A DNA stretch of 64,000 nt from assembly GCA_035771175.1 (NCBI GenBank), contig CM069593.1, positions 33,182,741 through 33,246,740 of the forward strand. The letters are read 5' to 3'. This stretch comes from Paratinospora sagittata. Its lineage: Eukaryota; Streptophyta; Magnoliopsida; Ranunculales; Menispermaceae. The position numbers were made by a program, and so were the translations under genes. The first letter of the stretch is position 1; each line of letters opens with the position of its first letter. The notes beneath the pieces are model-generated. The model ran no database searches and was not told where the DNA came from. It worked only from the letters and a program-made list of their open reading frames with translations. Positions 1 through 11,159 of this stretch are shown piece by piece.

Positions 1-1644
1 TTAGTTGAGAAAAGACAAAAATCTGATCTGCTCTTACTCGTCTGGGAAAATCTTCCTCTCTGAAGAATTCATCTTGTGGCCTGCTTGTGGATGGATAAGA
101 AGGTTGCTCATGATCGGATGAGCTTTCCTCATAAATATTTTCCACTTCATCTTCTGCTAGAAATTCAGCATTGGCCTCATGAAAATCTTCAACATGATCT
201 TCTTCATCAACCTCATCATTCATGTCATCTCCCTGATAGGGTACGATTACCAGATCATAGCCCTCTGAATCCTTACTTTGGATACAATCAGACTCATTTT
301 TCTGCGAGTCTTGAGATTCCATTGGTACAGGGATATCAAATAAAGATGGTGGTCTGGAGATGGTTTTATCTGAGCCCTTACTGACTCGTTCTCTGGTAGT
401 GTCCTCCAAGATTGCATCAGCATTTTCTGACTCATGCAAATGTTCTTCAACTATGGCCTGAGCAGTCTGGGTTACCTCTTCCATTAGAACTTCTTCAGCA
501 TAGACATCTTGCTCTGCATGTTCAATTTCTACATCATCAATTGAAACATGCTCAATATTAGCTGTGGAACTTCTCCTAGCACAACCTCTTACACTGGAGC
601 ATTTGAAGCTTGGGCAACTTCTTTCTCTATTGCTGATACATCATTCTTCTCATACTTTCCAGTAGGTTCACCTCCAAGTGGAACTTCTGACTTTGGAAGC
701 CATTTGTCCAATGCAGGAACATAAGTATACCTCATCAATTTCATAGTGGTTTGACCAATGTAGTTGTATCTACTAGGTTCCTTAAAGCTTTCTCCACTGA
801 AATCGATACCACATCTCTCGAACAGAGTGGTGAGGTACATACCCAGAGGTAGACCTCGTCCTCTACTAACCACTGTATTCATTACATGCATGAGAATATG
901 GTCGAGATTTACTTTTCTCTTCTCCAGAATGCACCAGATTAAGAATAAGTCTAATTCACTTACATTACCCTTGTTGTCGGTTTTAGGTTGAATGATGTTG
1001 GTAATGACGTTGTGGATTATTCTGGGAATAAGTTTAAAGGAATGATTTGTGAGTTTCTTGTCGACATAAGAATGGTATTTTTTCCTTGAGACAAGATTGA
1101 GAGCAGAAAGGTTGTTATAGCCTGGATACTGAACTTTATTCTTGGTGAATGAAAGTATGTGGGCACTTTCATCATTTGGCAAATGGAATGTCTCATAAAA
1201 GAATCTGGGAGAAATCTTAATAGATTTTTCCTTCACCATAGATTGTTTTGAGAGTTTAGAGTTGGGTTTATCAACCAGATTTAAATAAAATTGGCTGACA
1301 AGACTGGGGTACCATTTTGAATTGAGGATAAGAAAATCGATCCAACATTGGAATTCAAAAAGAAAAAAAATGTCCAAATGTGAGTTAATGAAGAAATCAA
1401 CATTCACATAGCTTCCATCAATTACAGCTCGATTCATGAGCTTCTCGGTTTTGTCTCCTTTTCTTCTCATCTGAGAAGAAGAAGGTGGGTGAGACGTGGT
1501 TTCAATAGGAGGTGTGGGTTCCTCAACCAATGCTGCTTGAGTTGGTTCAGTTCTTGGTCTCACACTCCTATCTGGAGGTGATGATGGCGACACAAGTCAC
1601 TTTTTAGCAGAAAATGGGCGAAGCTTTTCAGGTTTGGGTGCCAT
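1..1644 (-). pseudogene. Plant-transposon-protein (PTP) domain gene carried by element A, broken, 3' end outside window
   Basis: The frame can be followed from an ATG at 1644-1642 (MAPKPEKLRPFSAKK) through an in-frame TGA at 1599-1597, then openly to a stop at 591-589. A one-base shift there reopens a frame that stays open to base 1, giving about 540 residues in the window. The central part (about residues 60-300) has the pattern of the 'putative plant transposon protein' domain: a W-x-x-L-x-x-x-Y-P-x-L-V-x-x-F-Y start, a run ending LIWCILEKRKVNLDHIL, then LPLGMYLTTLFERCGID. The last 190 residues are strongly acidic (many Glu/Asp) with no recognisable fold. PTP-domain proteins occur in plant mobile elements; their function is not known to me. 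The gene lies downstream of a gag relic on the same strand, so it is probably element cargo. Domain call is fairly sure, function unknown. Confidence 0.65.
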
Positions 1645-2395
1645 TAAAAAAATCAAAAGAGAAGATTGTGAAAAACTTAAACTACAAGACAAAGACTGAA
1701 GCACAAGAGAATAGAGGATTTGAAAAAGAACAAAGAGCAGGATTTACCAAGGTTAAATATGAAGATTCAGTGGTAAATTTGGAAATGATTCCTGCAAAAG
1801 TTCTTTGAAGCGTCCTAGGGCATAAAAGGTGAAAAATGACTTCTAGGATACAACAGGTTTGGCTTTATAGAGAGAAAGCGATAAGCTTGCTCCTGACATA
1901 TATCAACACGTGTCACTTCTTATTCTTAAAAAGGTTGTTTGATTTAATGAGTAATATTCACCGATTAGCGTCCAACTTCAAACTATCATTCTTACTCGAC
2001 TAGAGCTATTATACGCATTAACGTCCTTCTTGTGACGAGTGATTTTGGAACGGCTAATGGCATCGGGCACATTAGCGTCCTCAAACACTGTTAGCATCCT
2101 TATTGATACTTAGGCTCTAATATTTAGCATATTTGACTAATACAAGCTCAAATATCGTATGGTTGAATAACTGATATTGCAAATTATATTTCATCAACCA
2201 ACAGTCAATAATTTAATCATGAGCAAAAAGAATTTAAACATTCCAAGCAACACATAATTAAACATAGACATTAATTTCAAGTAGTCACTGATGAGTATGT
2301 TCCAGTAGTAGAAGAAAAGAGAGTGACTTTTATACCTTTGCATATTTTTGACTTTTACCTCAAGGTACTGCAAAGTCCTCGACTTGAGTACTCTG
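1645..2395 (-). other. Non-coding stretch between gag relic and PTP frame, with LTR-like GGACGCT-type motifs
   Basis: No coding frame is seen. Between about 1970 and 2110 there are several copies of AGCGTCC or close variants (GATTAGCGTCC, TTAACGTCC, TTAGCGTCC), the half-site that makes up the dyad arrays in the U3 of the LTRs nearby. With the G-box and TATA box at 1864-1912, this stretch looks like a degraded LTR promoter placed in front of the PTP frame. That origin is inference. Confidence 0.4.
1864..1912 (-). promoter_or_regulatory. Promoter-like pair upstream of the PTP frame: G-box and TATA box
   Basis: On the minus strand an ACACGTGT G-box (core CACGTG 1907-1912) is followed about 40 bases later by TATAAA (1869-1864), about 220 bases before the PTP ATG at 1644. 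Spacing and order are those of a plant RNA polymerase II promoter. The PTP frame may therefore have its own promoter, separate from the element's LTR. No expression evidence can be seen. Confidence 0.4.
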
Positions 2396-3064
2396 TCACA
2401 TTTTGAAGCAGCTGAGATAATTCATTATCGTTGTTTTCCATGCAGACTTCTTTATCGACATTCTATCAGGAGATCTTTCATTGAGAGTTATGGATGTGCT
2501 TGCTGAGGATTGTTGACTCATTGTATATATTTCATCAGCAACTTCACTTCTGCTCCTGCTTGGTGCATTTGCAAGAATGTCTTCTCTCTCAGATGAAGTT
2601 TCTAATCCACTTAAAATATAATCAATTTTTCTAAAACTGATTTCAAATGGATTTGAAAATTTGTTTATAAAATCTACTTTATATTTCCAGTTCTCAGGAA
2701 AACTGTTAAGAAAATATTGTACTAAAGTAGAGTGAGTTATGGTTTTTCCAGAGTATTCAAGTTCATTTACTATATGTATAAAACATTGAAGGTTATCATG
2801 AACTGACTCGTTGTTTGAAACCCTAAAGTGGACAAGTGACTCTTCTAATGTTCTAACTGGGTCTCTAGTTTCATCCCTTTTTTCCATGGTTTATAGGAGA
2901 TCACAGAACTCCTTTAAATTTATTTCCCATGGTTCAATAGACTCAACTAACGTAGTCAGCTTATCATTCCATTTCTTTGGAAGCTTATCACAGTCTTTAT
3001 TAAACAAAGGTGGTCTGCCTAAAGGTTGACCTACTTCTATGACGTTCCCTTTGGTCATTGCCAT
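2396..3064 (-). pseudogene. Copia gag relic of element A (UBN2-like)
   Basis: The first ATG after the primer site is at 3064-3062. A 57-codon frame contains GRPPLFN, the typical start of SIRE-type gag, and ends at 2891. A second frame from 2887 to 2396 continues with a UBN2-like segment (ESVHDNLQCFIHIVNELEYSGKTI, then LVQYFLNSFPENWKYKV), which aligns by eye with the ...LVRKFLRGLP... region of the B and C gag proteins. There is no zinc knuckle and no pol follows, so this is a truncated and frameshifted remnant. Gag would form the virus-like particle. Confidence 0.6.
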
Positions 3065-3106
3065 TGATATCAAAGAAATTGTGAAGTTTCTTTGAAGAGC
3101 AACACT

Positions 3107-3118
3107 GCTCTGGTACCA
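3107..3118 (-). other. Primer binding site of element A
   Basis: On the minus strand this reads TGGTACCAGAGC, one base from the TGGTATCAGAGC complement of plant initiator-Met tRNA, two bases inside the end of the LTR. It fixes the LTR edge at 3121 and the element's orientation. Confidence 0.8.
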
Positions 3119-3120
3119 AT

Positions 3121-4978
3121 TGTTTGCCCAGATATGTCCAAGAGGGGGGTGAATTGGACACTTAGACAATTTTAGAAAATAATAACAATGCAGAAAATAA
3201 ACAAATATGCACAGTCAATTTATAGTGGTTCGGCTACTTGCCTACATCCACAACCTAACATCCTCAGTTAGGATTTTAACTTTGTCACTAAGGGATTCTC
3301 TTACGGGTGAGAATCAAACCGTTACACTTTTTTTCAACTTGCGAGTGTGAAAACAACCATTACACTGCTCAGCTTACAAGCGTGAGACCAACCTATCTCA
3401 ACTTACAGGTGTGAGAAGACCAAACTTTGTTGAATATAAAATATCAACTCAGTAGTTTATCTAACTACTATTACAACCTTGATACAGTATACAAGATATG
3501 AAATTGAATACAACTGTATCCTATGAACTATCTCTTAAATTACGCTTTCAGCTAGAATGATAAGTTAAAACAGTGTTGAACGATTTGAGTGAAAATAGTT
3601 CAAGACTTCAAATAGATTTTTAGATAAAGATAGAATGTTAGCTCAGTATGAAAATATTTTGAATACATAAAGTCTAAAAGAAAACTACTGTAAAAACATA
3701 TCGACTTAAACGTTTTCTTGACCAGATGAAAATTCGACTAACTTTCAAAAAGTGTTTTAGCCTAGAGAATTTCGGTGCTTAATAAATTGTTAAGTGTATG
3801 TATTTATAGACTTGTAGAGATGAAGTTGTTGTTCATTTGAATTTGAATTTCAAATATGAACGTTTACTCATAACTAGAATATATCATGAAAATGGCAACT
3901 ACACATTTCATGAATATTCGAATTTTCTCTAGATACAGAATAAGGAAAGTTTTAGAAGAGGTGGTTCGTGAATTAGAGAATATCTCTTACACATACAGAA
4001 AATTGATTTTGTACAAAAATTTGCTCTGAATAGTTGGCTAAAAGGTCATACATGTCAGAACAACAAAAATATCATTTTTGTCATTTTGTTCCTTTGAGGC
4101 CGTTCATAGAATATCAGCGTCCTACTAAACAATGAAGTGAGGGCGCTACTTAGTACTAACCGTCCTGACTTGCTTTGACAATTAAACGACTTAAAGCATG
4201 AGGGCCCTACTTCGCAGTAAGCGTCCAGCTTGGTTTTAAAACGCAAAACATATGAGGGTGCTACTCAAGAGTAAGCGCCCTGAACTATTAAAAGCAGTTT
4301 TAAAATAATGTTTAAGCGCGTTGATGGACGGTGAGCGTCTTGAAAGTTACTTAAGTTGATTCTAAGGATGAGGGAGCTTCTACACAAGTAGCGTCCTGAT
4401 AATTCATTCAACTTATAACTTATCAGCGTCCTTGAAGATAAAAAGATATTTCTGCGAGCTGAAACTAAGTCAGCATCCTGACATTTTAAAAGGTTGATAA
4501 GAAAAATGTCACTACTAACAAGTAAGCGTCCTTATTAAATAGTTTAACTCAACCTTGAGCGTCCTAACATTTTATCAGCGTCCTGACTCATCAAGTCCAG
4601 GAGGGCGCTACTAAAACATTAGGGTCCTGAAAGACATTATAAAAGCGGTTTTTGATTTCTCAATTAAAACTAGATAAAACATCATTATTTCTTTTAATCA
4701 AAATAAATACTTTACAAATCATAAGGTACGATTAAAATGTTACGATCAAAATATGCAAACGATAAGAATCTTCCTGAGAGTAAGATGATCGATAGACTTT
4801 ACATTTTAAGTACTGACAGACTCAGAACTTTACTTTGATGTTCAATAGGCTTGTGATCACAGTTCCTTGATCTTGATTCTTGATAAATCTGAAACACTTG
4901 ACAAGATCATTAGATTGACCAACAGGAGATATTTGGAATCATCAAAACATCCATGTCATGGGGTTCATTGAGATAACA
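3121..4978 (-). repeat. 5' LTR of element A (SIRE-like)
   Basis: Runs TGTTTGCCC...GATAACA in the plus direction, 1858 bp. It holds the features of the SIRE-type LTRs in the window. The U3 dyad array is at 4098-4627, the TATA box (TATAAATA, minus) at 3808-3801, and leader hairpins at 3294-3425. The conserved leader segment ending in the GTGGTTCGGC block lies near 3226-3275, and the polypurine-like AAGAGGGGGG follows the LTR edge. No coding capacity. Confidence 0.85.
4098..4627 (-). promoter_or_regulatory. Dyad array in U3 of LTR A
   Basis: At least seven GGGCGCT-N11-AGCGTCC-type dyads are visible in plus orientation, among them GGCCGTT/AGCGTCC at 4098, GGGCGCT/ACCGTCC near 4141 and GGGCGCT/AGGGTCC at 4603-4627. 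The 11-base spacer is kept while its sequence changes. Additional single half-sites (CAGCGTCCTGA) lie between. Confidence 0.7.
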
Positions 4979-4984
4979 AATAAC

Positions 4985-6159
4985 TGTCACACCCCACCTC
5001 ATTGAGTGTGACAGTTAAGGCGTCGAGTGCTCAAACCACTCGATCAGAGTTGCACATAAAGAAGCATAGTGACCCACATCAATAATAATACAATGGAAAC
5101 TATTAAGGAAAATACTATTATATTGAAAACTTAGAGTTTGTTAATTATTACATTCCTTTATAGCAAAAAGACAACAGAAAGATAACAAGGGAGAAGCCCC
5201 TACAAAAGTACCATAACAAAAGAGGAGAAGTCAAAAGAGAGGCTTCTAGAAGCCTGGAACCGCCACCACCATAGCTAGACCAATCTGACAGGACCTAGGG
5301 AGAGTACATACACAAAAGTCCCTACAGGGACCAGGTTTGGCCATAACCCCCGAAATAATTCCAACTTGACTCATCTTAATTCCCTGGAAAGATTAGCAAC
5401 AGGGTGAGCTCAACAGCTCAGTGAGATCAAGTAGGGTAAACAAGTCTTACATGCATAATAATAAGTACAGAACAACACTCATCAGAAAGTTATGCCACAA
5501 TAATACAATCAAGCAAACGATATAAATGAAATGTAGTCACACGGCATCACAAGCCAGGCGCCATGCACTCGCAACCATTGACCCGAGGCACCAATACGAT
5601 ATACAGCAACCGAGATGTCTCATGAGTTCCAATGCTAACCACTGATAGTCACCTCCGGGTCCAACGTAATATAACAACACCCAATAATACATTTATGATA
5701 ATCCATGGTTCAGCATGACGACATAACACCCATGGTTTTAACATTTATGATAGATAGCCTCATGCATGAACTAAAACATGGTAACAAATATGATGCATTA
5801 TTAAATAAGTAAGAGACGCAAACCTAGCCTTCATTCCCCACCTTAATACATTTGCAGTGGCGTAGCGTTTTCTTCTAACGTTTTGAAGTGTGCAGGGACG
5901 CAGAAGAGTAAAAAAATGGTCGACAAAAAGATAAAAGAGCAAGTGGCCAACGACGAAAAGATAAAAGAGCAAGTGGCCAGCCCCTCTTGGGGCCGGCCCC
6001 CCATGGGGACGGTCCTTTCCTTGGGACCGTCCCACTATGGGGTTTTATTTTTTCTCTTAATGGGGTCCTTTATGGCTGCTTTCACTTGTTAAAATTACAT
6101 ATTTACGGTTTTCAGGCAGTTAAATTAGTTTTACCATAGAAAAAGTGGAGGGTGTTACA
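4985..6159 (-). repeat. Gypsy family K LTR (first copy)
   Basis: TGTCACACCCC...GGTGTTACA, 1175 bp, close kin of the LTR at 28673-29881. It carries a strong hairpin (GGGACGGTCC 6006-6015 with GGACCGTCCC 6024-6033, 8-nt loop) next to palindromes GGGGCCGGCCCC and CCCCATGGGG. The flanks are ATAAC on the left and CATAC on the right, so there is no clean TSD. It joins an LTR on the left to a Copia pol remnant on the right, so it may be a solo LTR with a decayed TSD or one side of a rearrangement. Short reading frames here are produced by the palindromes and are not genes. Confidence 0.7.
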
Positions 6160-6162
6160 CAT

Positions 6163-6414
6163 ACACCGTGTTGAGATATACTATGACAACACAAGTACCA
6201 TTAATATAAAAATCTAGTTTTGCACTCGGGAACAAAACACATTCAAATATGACGTCACTTCTTAAGAGATCATGTGCAAAACAGAGATGTGAAGCTTATT
6301 CACATAGGCACTACATATCAACTTGTTGATATTCTTATCAAAGCCTTACCTAAGGATCAATTTGTTCATATTAGACACGAATTGGGGATGTTTTCTGAAT
6401 CCAACCTTTGATTG
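6163..6414 (+). pseudogene. Copia RNase H C-terminal remnant
   Basis: About 84 codons read YYDNTSTINIKNLVLHSGTKH and then LPKDQFVHIRHELGMF, matching the end of the SIRE RNase H domain also seen in C (around 54950-55170). One in-frame TGA interrupts it. It is followed by a non-coding tail with a polypurine run, AAAAGGGGGACAAA, near 6457. It is the plus-strand host into which LTR J appears to have inserted at 6493. Confidence 0.7.
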
Positions 6415-6492
6415 CTTGATATTTTGATGACTGCCTTACTCTTTTTCCTATTTTCAAAAGGGGGACAAATATTGGTTGAAGCAAGACTAAGT

Positions 6493-6580
6493 TGTTGACC
6501 CAGATTATAGTCCAAGAGGGGGGGTTAATAGGACTTTAGCAGATTTTCCAAAAACCTTACTTAACACAAATGGCAAAGAT
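6493..6580 (-). repeat. LTR J, left fragment (interrupted by element B)
   Basis: Begins TGTTGACCC and has the SIRE-type LTR end AAGAGGGGGGG...TTAGCAGATTTT. It breaks at the GAAAG duplication (6581-6585) of element B and resumes after the second GAAAG at 61157. Confidence 0.7.
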
Positions 6581-6585
6581 GAAAG

Positions 6586-8562
6586 TGTTGGCCTAGATGT
6601 GTCCAAGAGGGGGGGTGAATTGGACACTTAGCAGATTAAAACCTTTCTTTTTAAAATGATAATAATATGAAAACAGGTTATGCAAGATATGACAAAGATA
6701 ACTCAATGATTATAATGAAAACAACTAGTTAACAACGCACACAAGATTTATAGTGGTTCGGCTGCACCTACGTCCACTACCTAACCTCCTCAGTTAGGAT
6801 TTTTCCAAACTCCACTAATGGATCTTCTTACGGGTGAAGATCAAACTGTTTACCCTTTCTCAACTTCACAAGCTTGAAAACAACCTTAACCAACCGAGCA
6901 ACACTTGTTTTATTACCAATGACTACCCAGTCACCAAAAACTAAGATACAAGATTGAAATATGGTTCCCTTTATAATCAAAGGAATACTTACAAAGCTTT
7001 TGGATTGAACCTTCTATTACCACGAATTCAACAAAGAATATAAGATGAAGTGCAACTGAAATGACAAGTTTGAAAAGCTTTCTTCTTCTTCAATGGATTT
7101 TGAACAGAAGTTAGATGAAGATCGACAAATCTAGAAGATTTCAAGTATTTCAAAGTATCAAGATTACAGCTAATAGAAGTATAACTTTCAAGAGTATTTG
7201 CACAAGTGAAAACTGTTCAAAGATTTAAAGAATACGTTATTAGTTTTCTCCTTTTTTTTGTTTTATCTTTTCAAATGTTTTAAGGTAGCATATATATAGA
7301 GATAACAATGGCGATAACAATGGCGCTTTGGACTTGAACACTTTTCAAGAAGGTTTTTGGCGCACAAAGTTATTTCAAAATCAGCAGAAACATTTTTTCT
7401 AAAAAAGAATTGATTCAGTTTGTGCAATTACGGCAACAACACCTAAATCTTTTGATCATTCATGAGAATAGAATGTTCTGAAAAAGTTTTAAATCGTTCT
7501 GAAAAAGGTTGAAAAACTTCTAAAAAGTTCATCTGAAAAAGTGTATAGTTGATCACTTTATCACAATGTTGGATTACCGTCGTGATTAGTCAATCAGCGG
7601 CCTGACGCGTAAAGCCAACTATTGTCATTTTGTTCCTTGAGGGTGTTTAAACAGCGTGAGCGTCCTACTGAATTGTGAAGTGAGGGCGCTACTTGAATGT
7701 AAACGACCTGACTTACTTAATACTTTTAAAACCATAAAAATAATGAGTGCACTACTGATCAATCAGCGTCTTGATGAGTTACATAGTTGGTTCTTGTGAG
7801 GCCGTTATTGGAACGTAAGCATCCTGATAGATAAGTGACTCCAACATATGCACTATCAGCGTCCTGACTTGTTTTTTTAAAACAAAATAACATAAGGGCG
7901 TTATTAAACTGTAAGTGTCCTGATGCTTGAAATACTTAAGATCAATCAGCGTGCTGATATTCAATCAGTGTCTTGATAAGTTCATTTGGTTGAATCAATG
8001 AGGGTGCTACTCATGATGTAAGTGTCCTAAGAGATAAGTGCATTTTCAACCTATAACCTTACTAGCATCCTAATGTGTCATCAGCATCCTGACTTACCAA
8101 GTACAGGAGGGCACTGTTGAGACATTAGCGTCTTGATTGATGCATCAGCATCCTAATAGACACTAAAGAATAATTTTGATAATTTTTCAATATTTAAAGC
8201 TCGATTAAACAAGATTGAACACTCGGTATTTTGAATCAAATGAAACATGAAAAGTTCATTGAGTGATTGATAAAATCAACGAAAAATACCTCAAAATTGA
8301 ATCGATTAAACCATGCAATCATGCACATTTGCTGAATCATATGATAACAGAGATTTACAACCTAAACATAGTCTAATAACACAAAGATATGTCTTCGAAC
8401 GATCATGGTCTTGAAAGCTTTTTCACCATGCATCATCTAGTCTCCAGGTAAATCTTCATGTGAAATTAGATGTGCAATGCATATATTATAATAATCAGAA
8501 TGTGGTTTGTAATCATCAAAATATATTTTCTAATCCGGGTCATGAGGGCAATTAGATTAACA
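6586..8562 (-). repeat. 3' LTR of element B
   Basis: 1977 bp, TGTTGGCC...GATTAACA. TATA-like TATATATA lies at 7291-7298, the U3 dyad array at 7640-8132, and leader hairpins from about 6760 to 6900. These include GATCTTC-TTACGGGT-GAAGATC at 6821-6842, a perfect 7-bp stem. It pairs with 59126-61151 and differs by many scattered substitutions, so the insertion is old. Confidence 0.9.
7640..8132 (-). promoter_or_regulatory. Dyad array in U3 of B 3' LTR
   Basis: Seven or more dyads of GGGCGCT-N11-AGCGTCC type are visible, for example GGGTGTT/AGCGTCC at 7640, GGGCGCT/AACGACC near 7685 and GGGCACT/AGCGTCT near 8109. One pair near 7992 has a 12-base spacer. Confidence 0.7.
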
Positions 8563-8745
8563 ATCTCCCCCTTTTTTATGATTTCAAACACATTGCTATA
8601 GGCTTTGAAGTAATCTAAACAATGATATGAATGTATGGTAAAAATGTCATTCAATACTAATGTTATGCAGTATAAACAGTCGCCCCCTGACCACATGGAT
8701 AATTATGATGCTTTAAACGATATATCTTCTCCCCCTTCAAAAAGA
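8563..8745 (-). other. 3' internal tail of element B with polypurine tract
   Basis: On the minus strand it ends AAAAAAGGGGGAGAT directly before the 3' LTR, the usual polypurine primer for plus-strand synthesis. A second run GAAGGGGGAGAAG lies near 8730-8740. The same tail is recognisable in C at 55240-55456 (shared ATGTGTTTGAAATCAT block). It is separated from B's RNase H by the insertion of F at 8746-8750. Confidence 0.75.
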
Positions 8746-8750
8746 TATTA

Positions 8751-8948
8751 TGTCAAGACCCCCTCCGTAGGATGACGTCATGACCGACACATAATACCCT
8801 ATACGCCACACCTAGATGTATATAATACTCTATCAACCTCTTCCTAAAAGAAATACACTCAAAATTCACTAAAACTTTTGGCAAAACCTCCCCATAAATA
8901 TGAGGTCTTAACCTAAGAGATTCATCACTTAGCACGTCCCTAAACATA
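8751..8948 (-). repeat. LTR F, piece 1
   Basis: Left terminal 198 bp of F, with TGACGTCA at 8773-8780. It aligns by eye with the left end of the solo LTR at 42144 (shared CCCCATAAAT block). It ends at the insertion of LTR H. Confidence 0.75.
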
Positions 8949-9542
8949 CTATGATAAGTATATTTTGATGATCACAAACGAAATCTCTTTCAGTGCTAAT
9001 GAGCGTTTATCAAGAGCTTATCGCAGCACCGCTGGAATGCAGAAAGTCAAAGATTGATTCAATCAAAGAATTCAAGATCATATCAGACATTCAAGATCGC
9101 TTCATTCAAAAAACCTCAATGTTCACATCATGATTTCAAGATCACACCACGCGAACGATTTGATTAAGCTTCAAGTATTTATCTTTCAATCAACGTTCAA
9201 GTCATTCAACTCTAGAGCGAGGTTCTTATTGAAGATCTCATAATAAAAAGTCGAATTTAACGATTATGAGAAATATGAAACACGCTATACTTAAGGGATA
9301 TCTTTCTCTATTCGACATTGCTCAAATGTTTTCCAAAACCATGCACGAATCACTTGCATATTTGCATATTTTGATCTTGCGTTTTACGGTATTTCAAATG
9401 ATTTAATTTTTTATATTTAATTTAAAATTTACCAAGTTTTTATTTGCACTTATCGTATTTTTAATCGCGAGTCAAAACTATTTTTCAAGAGTTTTTCAAG
9501 ACGCCAATGATTTAGCAACACTCTCTTGAACTTGATAAGTTA

Positions 9543-10121
9543 GGACGCTGATAACAGTCAAGGTTGAATTAAACTGATTCATTAGGATGCTTACTTGTAA
9601 GTAGCGGCCTCCCTTTAGTCAACCTTTGAAGTTATCAGGACGTTGACAAAGTATCAGCTTACTGAAAGATTTCTAAGTTCTTCAAAGAATTTATCTTTGA
9701 GGACGCTGATAGTTATAAGTTGAAAATCTATCACGACGCTACCTGGATAGGAGCGCCCTCACCTTTAAGAATCAACTTAATAATTTTCAGGACGTTAATC
9801 GTCCTTCATCCCGTTTTGTATTATTTTAAATATGTGGTAGGACGCTTACATAGTTGTAGCGCCCTCGTATTATGTTTTATGTTTTAAAAGGTAGGAAACT
9901 TACTCGGAAAGTAGTGCCCTTATGTACTTAATTGTTTTAAAATTAAGCAGGACGCTAACTGTGCATTAGCGCCCTCAGGGTTATGTCATTTAAGTGTGAA
10001 AGAAAGTCAGGATGTTCACATTTCAGTAGCACCCTCACTTCATTGTTTAGCAGGACGCTTATACTTAATGAGCGCCATCAAGGAACAAAACGACTAAGTT
10101 GATATTATGCGTCAGGACGCT
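9543..10121 (+). promoter_or_regulatory. Dyad array GGACGCT-N11-AGCGCCC in LTR H
   Basis: Best preserved copies are 9840/9858, 9950/9968 and 10053/10071 (start of left arm/start of right arm), plus 9734/9752 with one change. All are exactly 18 bases apart. Others are GGATGCT/AGCGGCC near 9587 and GGATGTT/AGCACCC near 10014. The pair near 9894 has a 12-base spacer. The array ends about 290 bases before the TATA box. Confidence 0.75.
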
Positions 10122-11159
10122 GATTACGGAATCAGGAGGTTAATTCAATAACCGTCACCGTTCTAATAAGTACACTATATAAGTCTACTTTTTTAGAATG
10201 GGTCTTTGCACAGTCTTTTTCAGATTTATCAGAGATATTCTCTGATACATGAATTAAGTTTTTCTAAAACTTTCCTTTTCATGTAATCTGAAAAGAACCA
10301 GGATGTTATTGAAAATTGTAGTTGCCATTTTTATATAACATTCTAGCCGTTGTGTATAATACACGTTCATATTACTTGAACTTCAAATGTCTAACGGTTA
10401 TGCCCTACTAAGTCTATAAATACATGCACTTAGGATTGAATAACTTGCCGATAATTTTTATTGTGCCAACACTTTTTGAAAGTTAGTCTGTGTCAAAATG
10501 TTTTTCAAATGTCTAAAGTTTCAAAATATTTTTCACTGATACCTTTACACATTCAAAAGATTTTCATATTGAGCTTAATTATACTTTATCTTTGAAAATC
10601 TATTTGATCTAGTATCTATTCAAATTCTCAGCATTGATCTATACTTGATATCAATCTTGCTGAAGAAAGAATTTGAGAAGTAGTTCATGAGAGATACAGT
10701 TGTACTTAATTACTTATCTTAAGTATTGTATTGAACTACATCAGTAGTTATGTCAACTACTGAATACTAAACCAGAAGTTTCCATACTTATATTCTATAT
10801 CTATTTTGAAAATTGTCTATGTTTTTGATTTACACTAGTCCTTCTTTTTCTACGTCAATGTTTCATTGGTATTATATTATTTTCGAAGAAGCACTGATTT
10901 TCATATCACATCATTCATGCTTTTCGAAACTGCACTTGAGCAATACCGAACATTGAAAGGTAAATGACTGTAAGTGTATTTTCTCTTAGCATTACGTATT
11001 TCAATTTATACATCTTTGTAATGCTATGTAATGAGCTTAATTGTAAAGTGTTCTACTCAGTTAAAACCAACATTATTTTTTGTTGTAATGCTGGTGTGTT
11101 TCTGGATTGAAACAACCAGGACAAGTGAATGAAGTTCACTTAATGATTTCAGGATTGAA

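Larger units (their letters stand above)
1..4978 (-). mobile_element. Copia element A, SIRE-like, non-autonomous looking, 5' part only (3' part lies outside the window)
   Basis: Minus-strand order is 5' LTR (3121-4978), primer binding site (3107-3118), a short gag relic (3064-2396), a non-coding stretch with its own promoter-like signals, then a captured plant-transposon-protein reading frame that runs off the window at base 1. No protease, integrase or RT is seen in the first 3 kb of internal sequence, where an autonomous SIRE element would carry them. The right flank begins AATAA (4979-4983). The matching TSD would lie outside the window, so the insertion cannot be confirmed here. Confidence 0.65.

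Noticed and set aside
5760..6092. Frames over the K LTR hairpin
   Set aside because: Produced by palindromic GC-rich text on both strands; the equivalent frame in the other copy (29447-29755) is not conserved in sense.
4985..6159. Clean TSD for this K LTR copy
   Set aside because: ATAAC and CATAC do not match as 5-mers; the LTR joins two unrelated contexts, so I do not claim a simple insertion.
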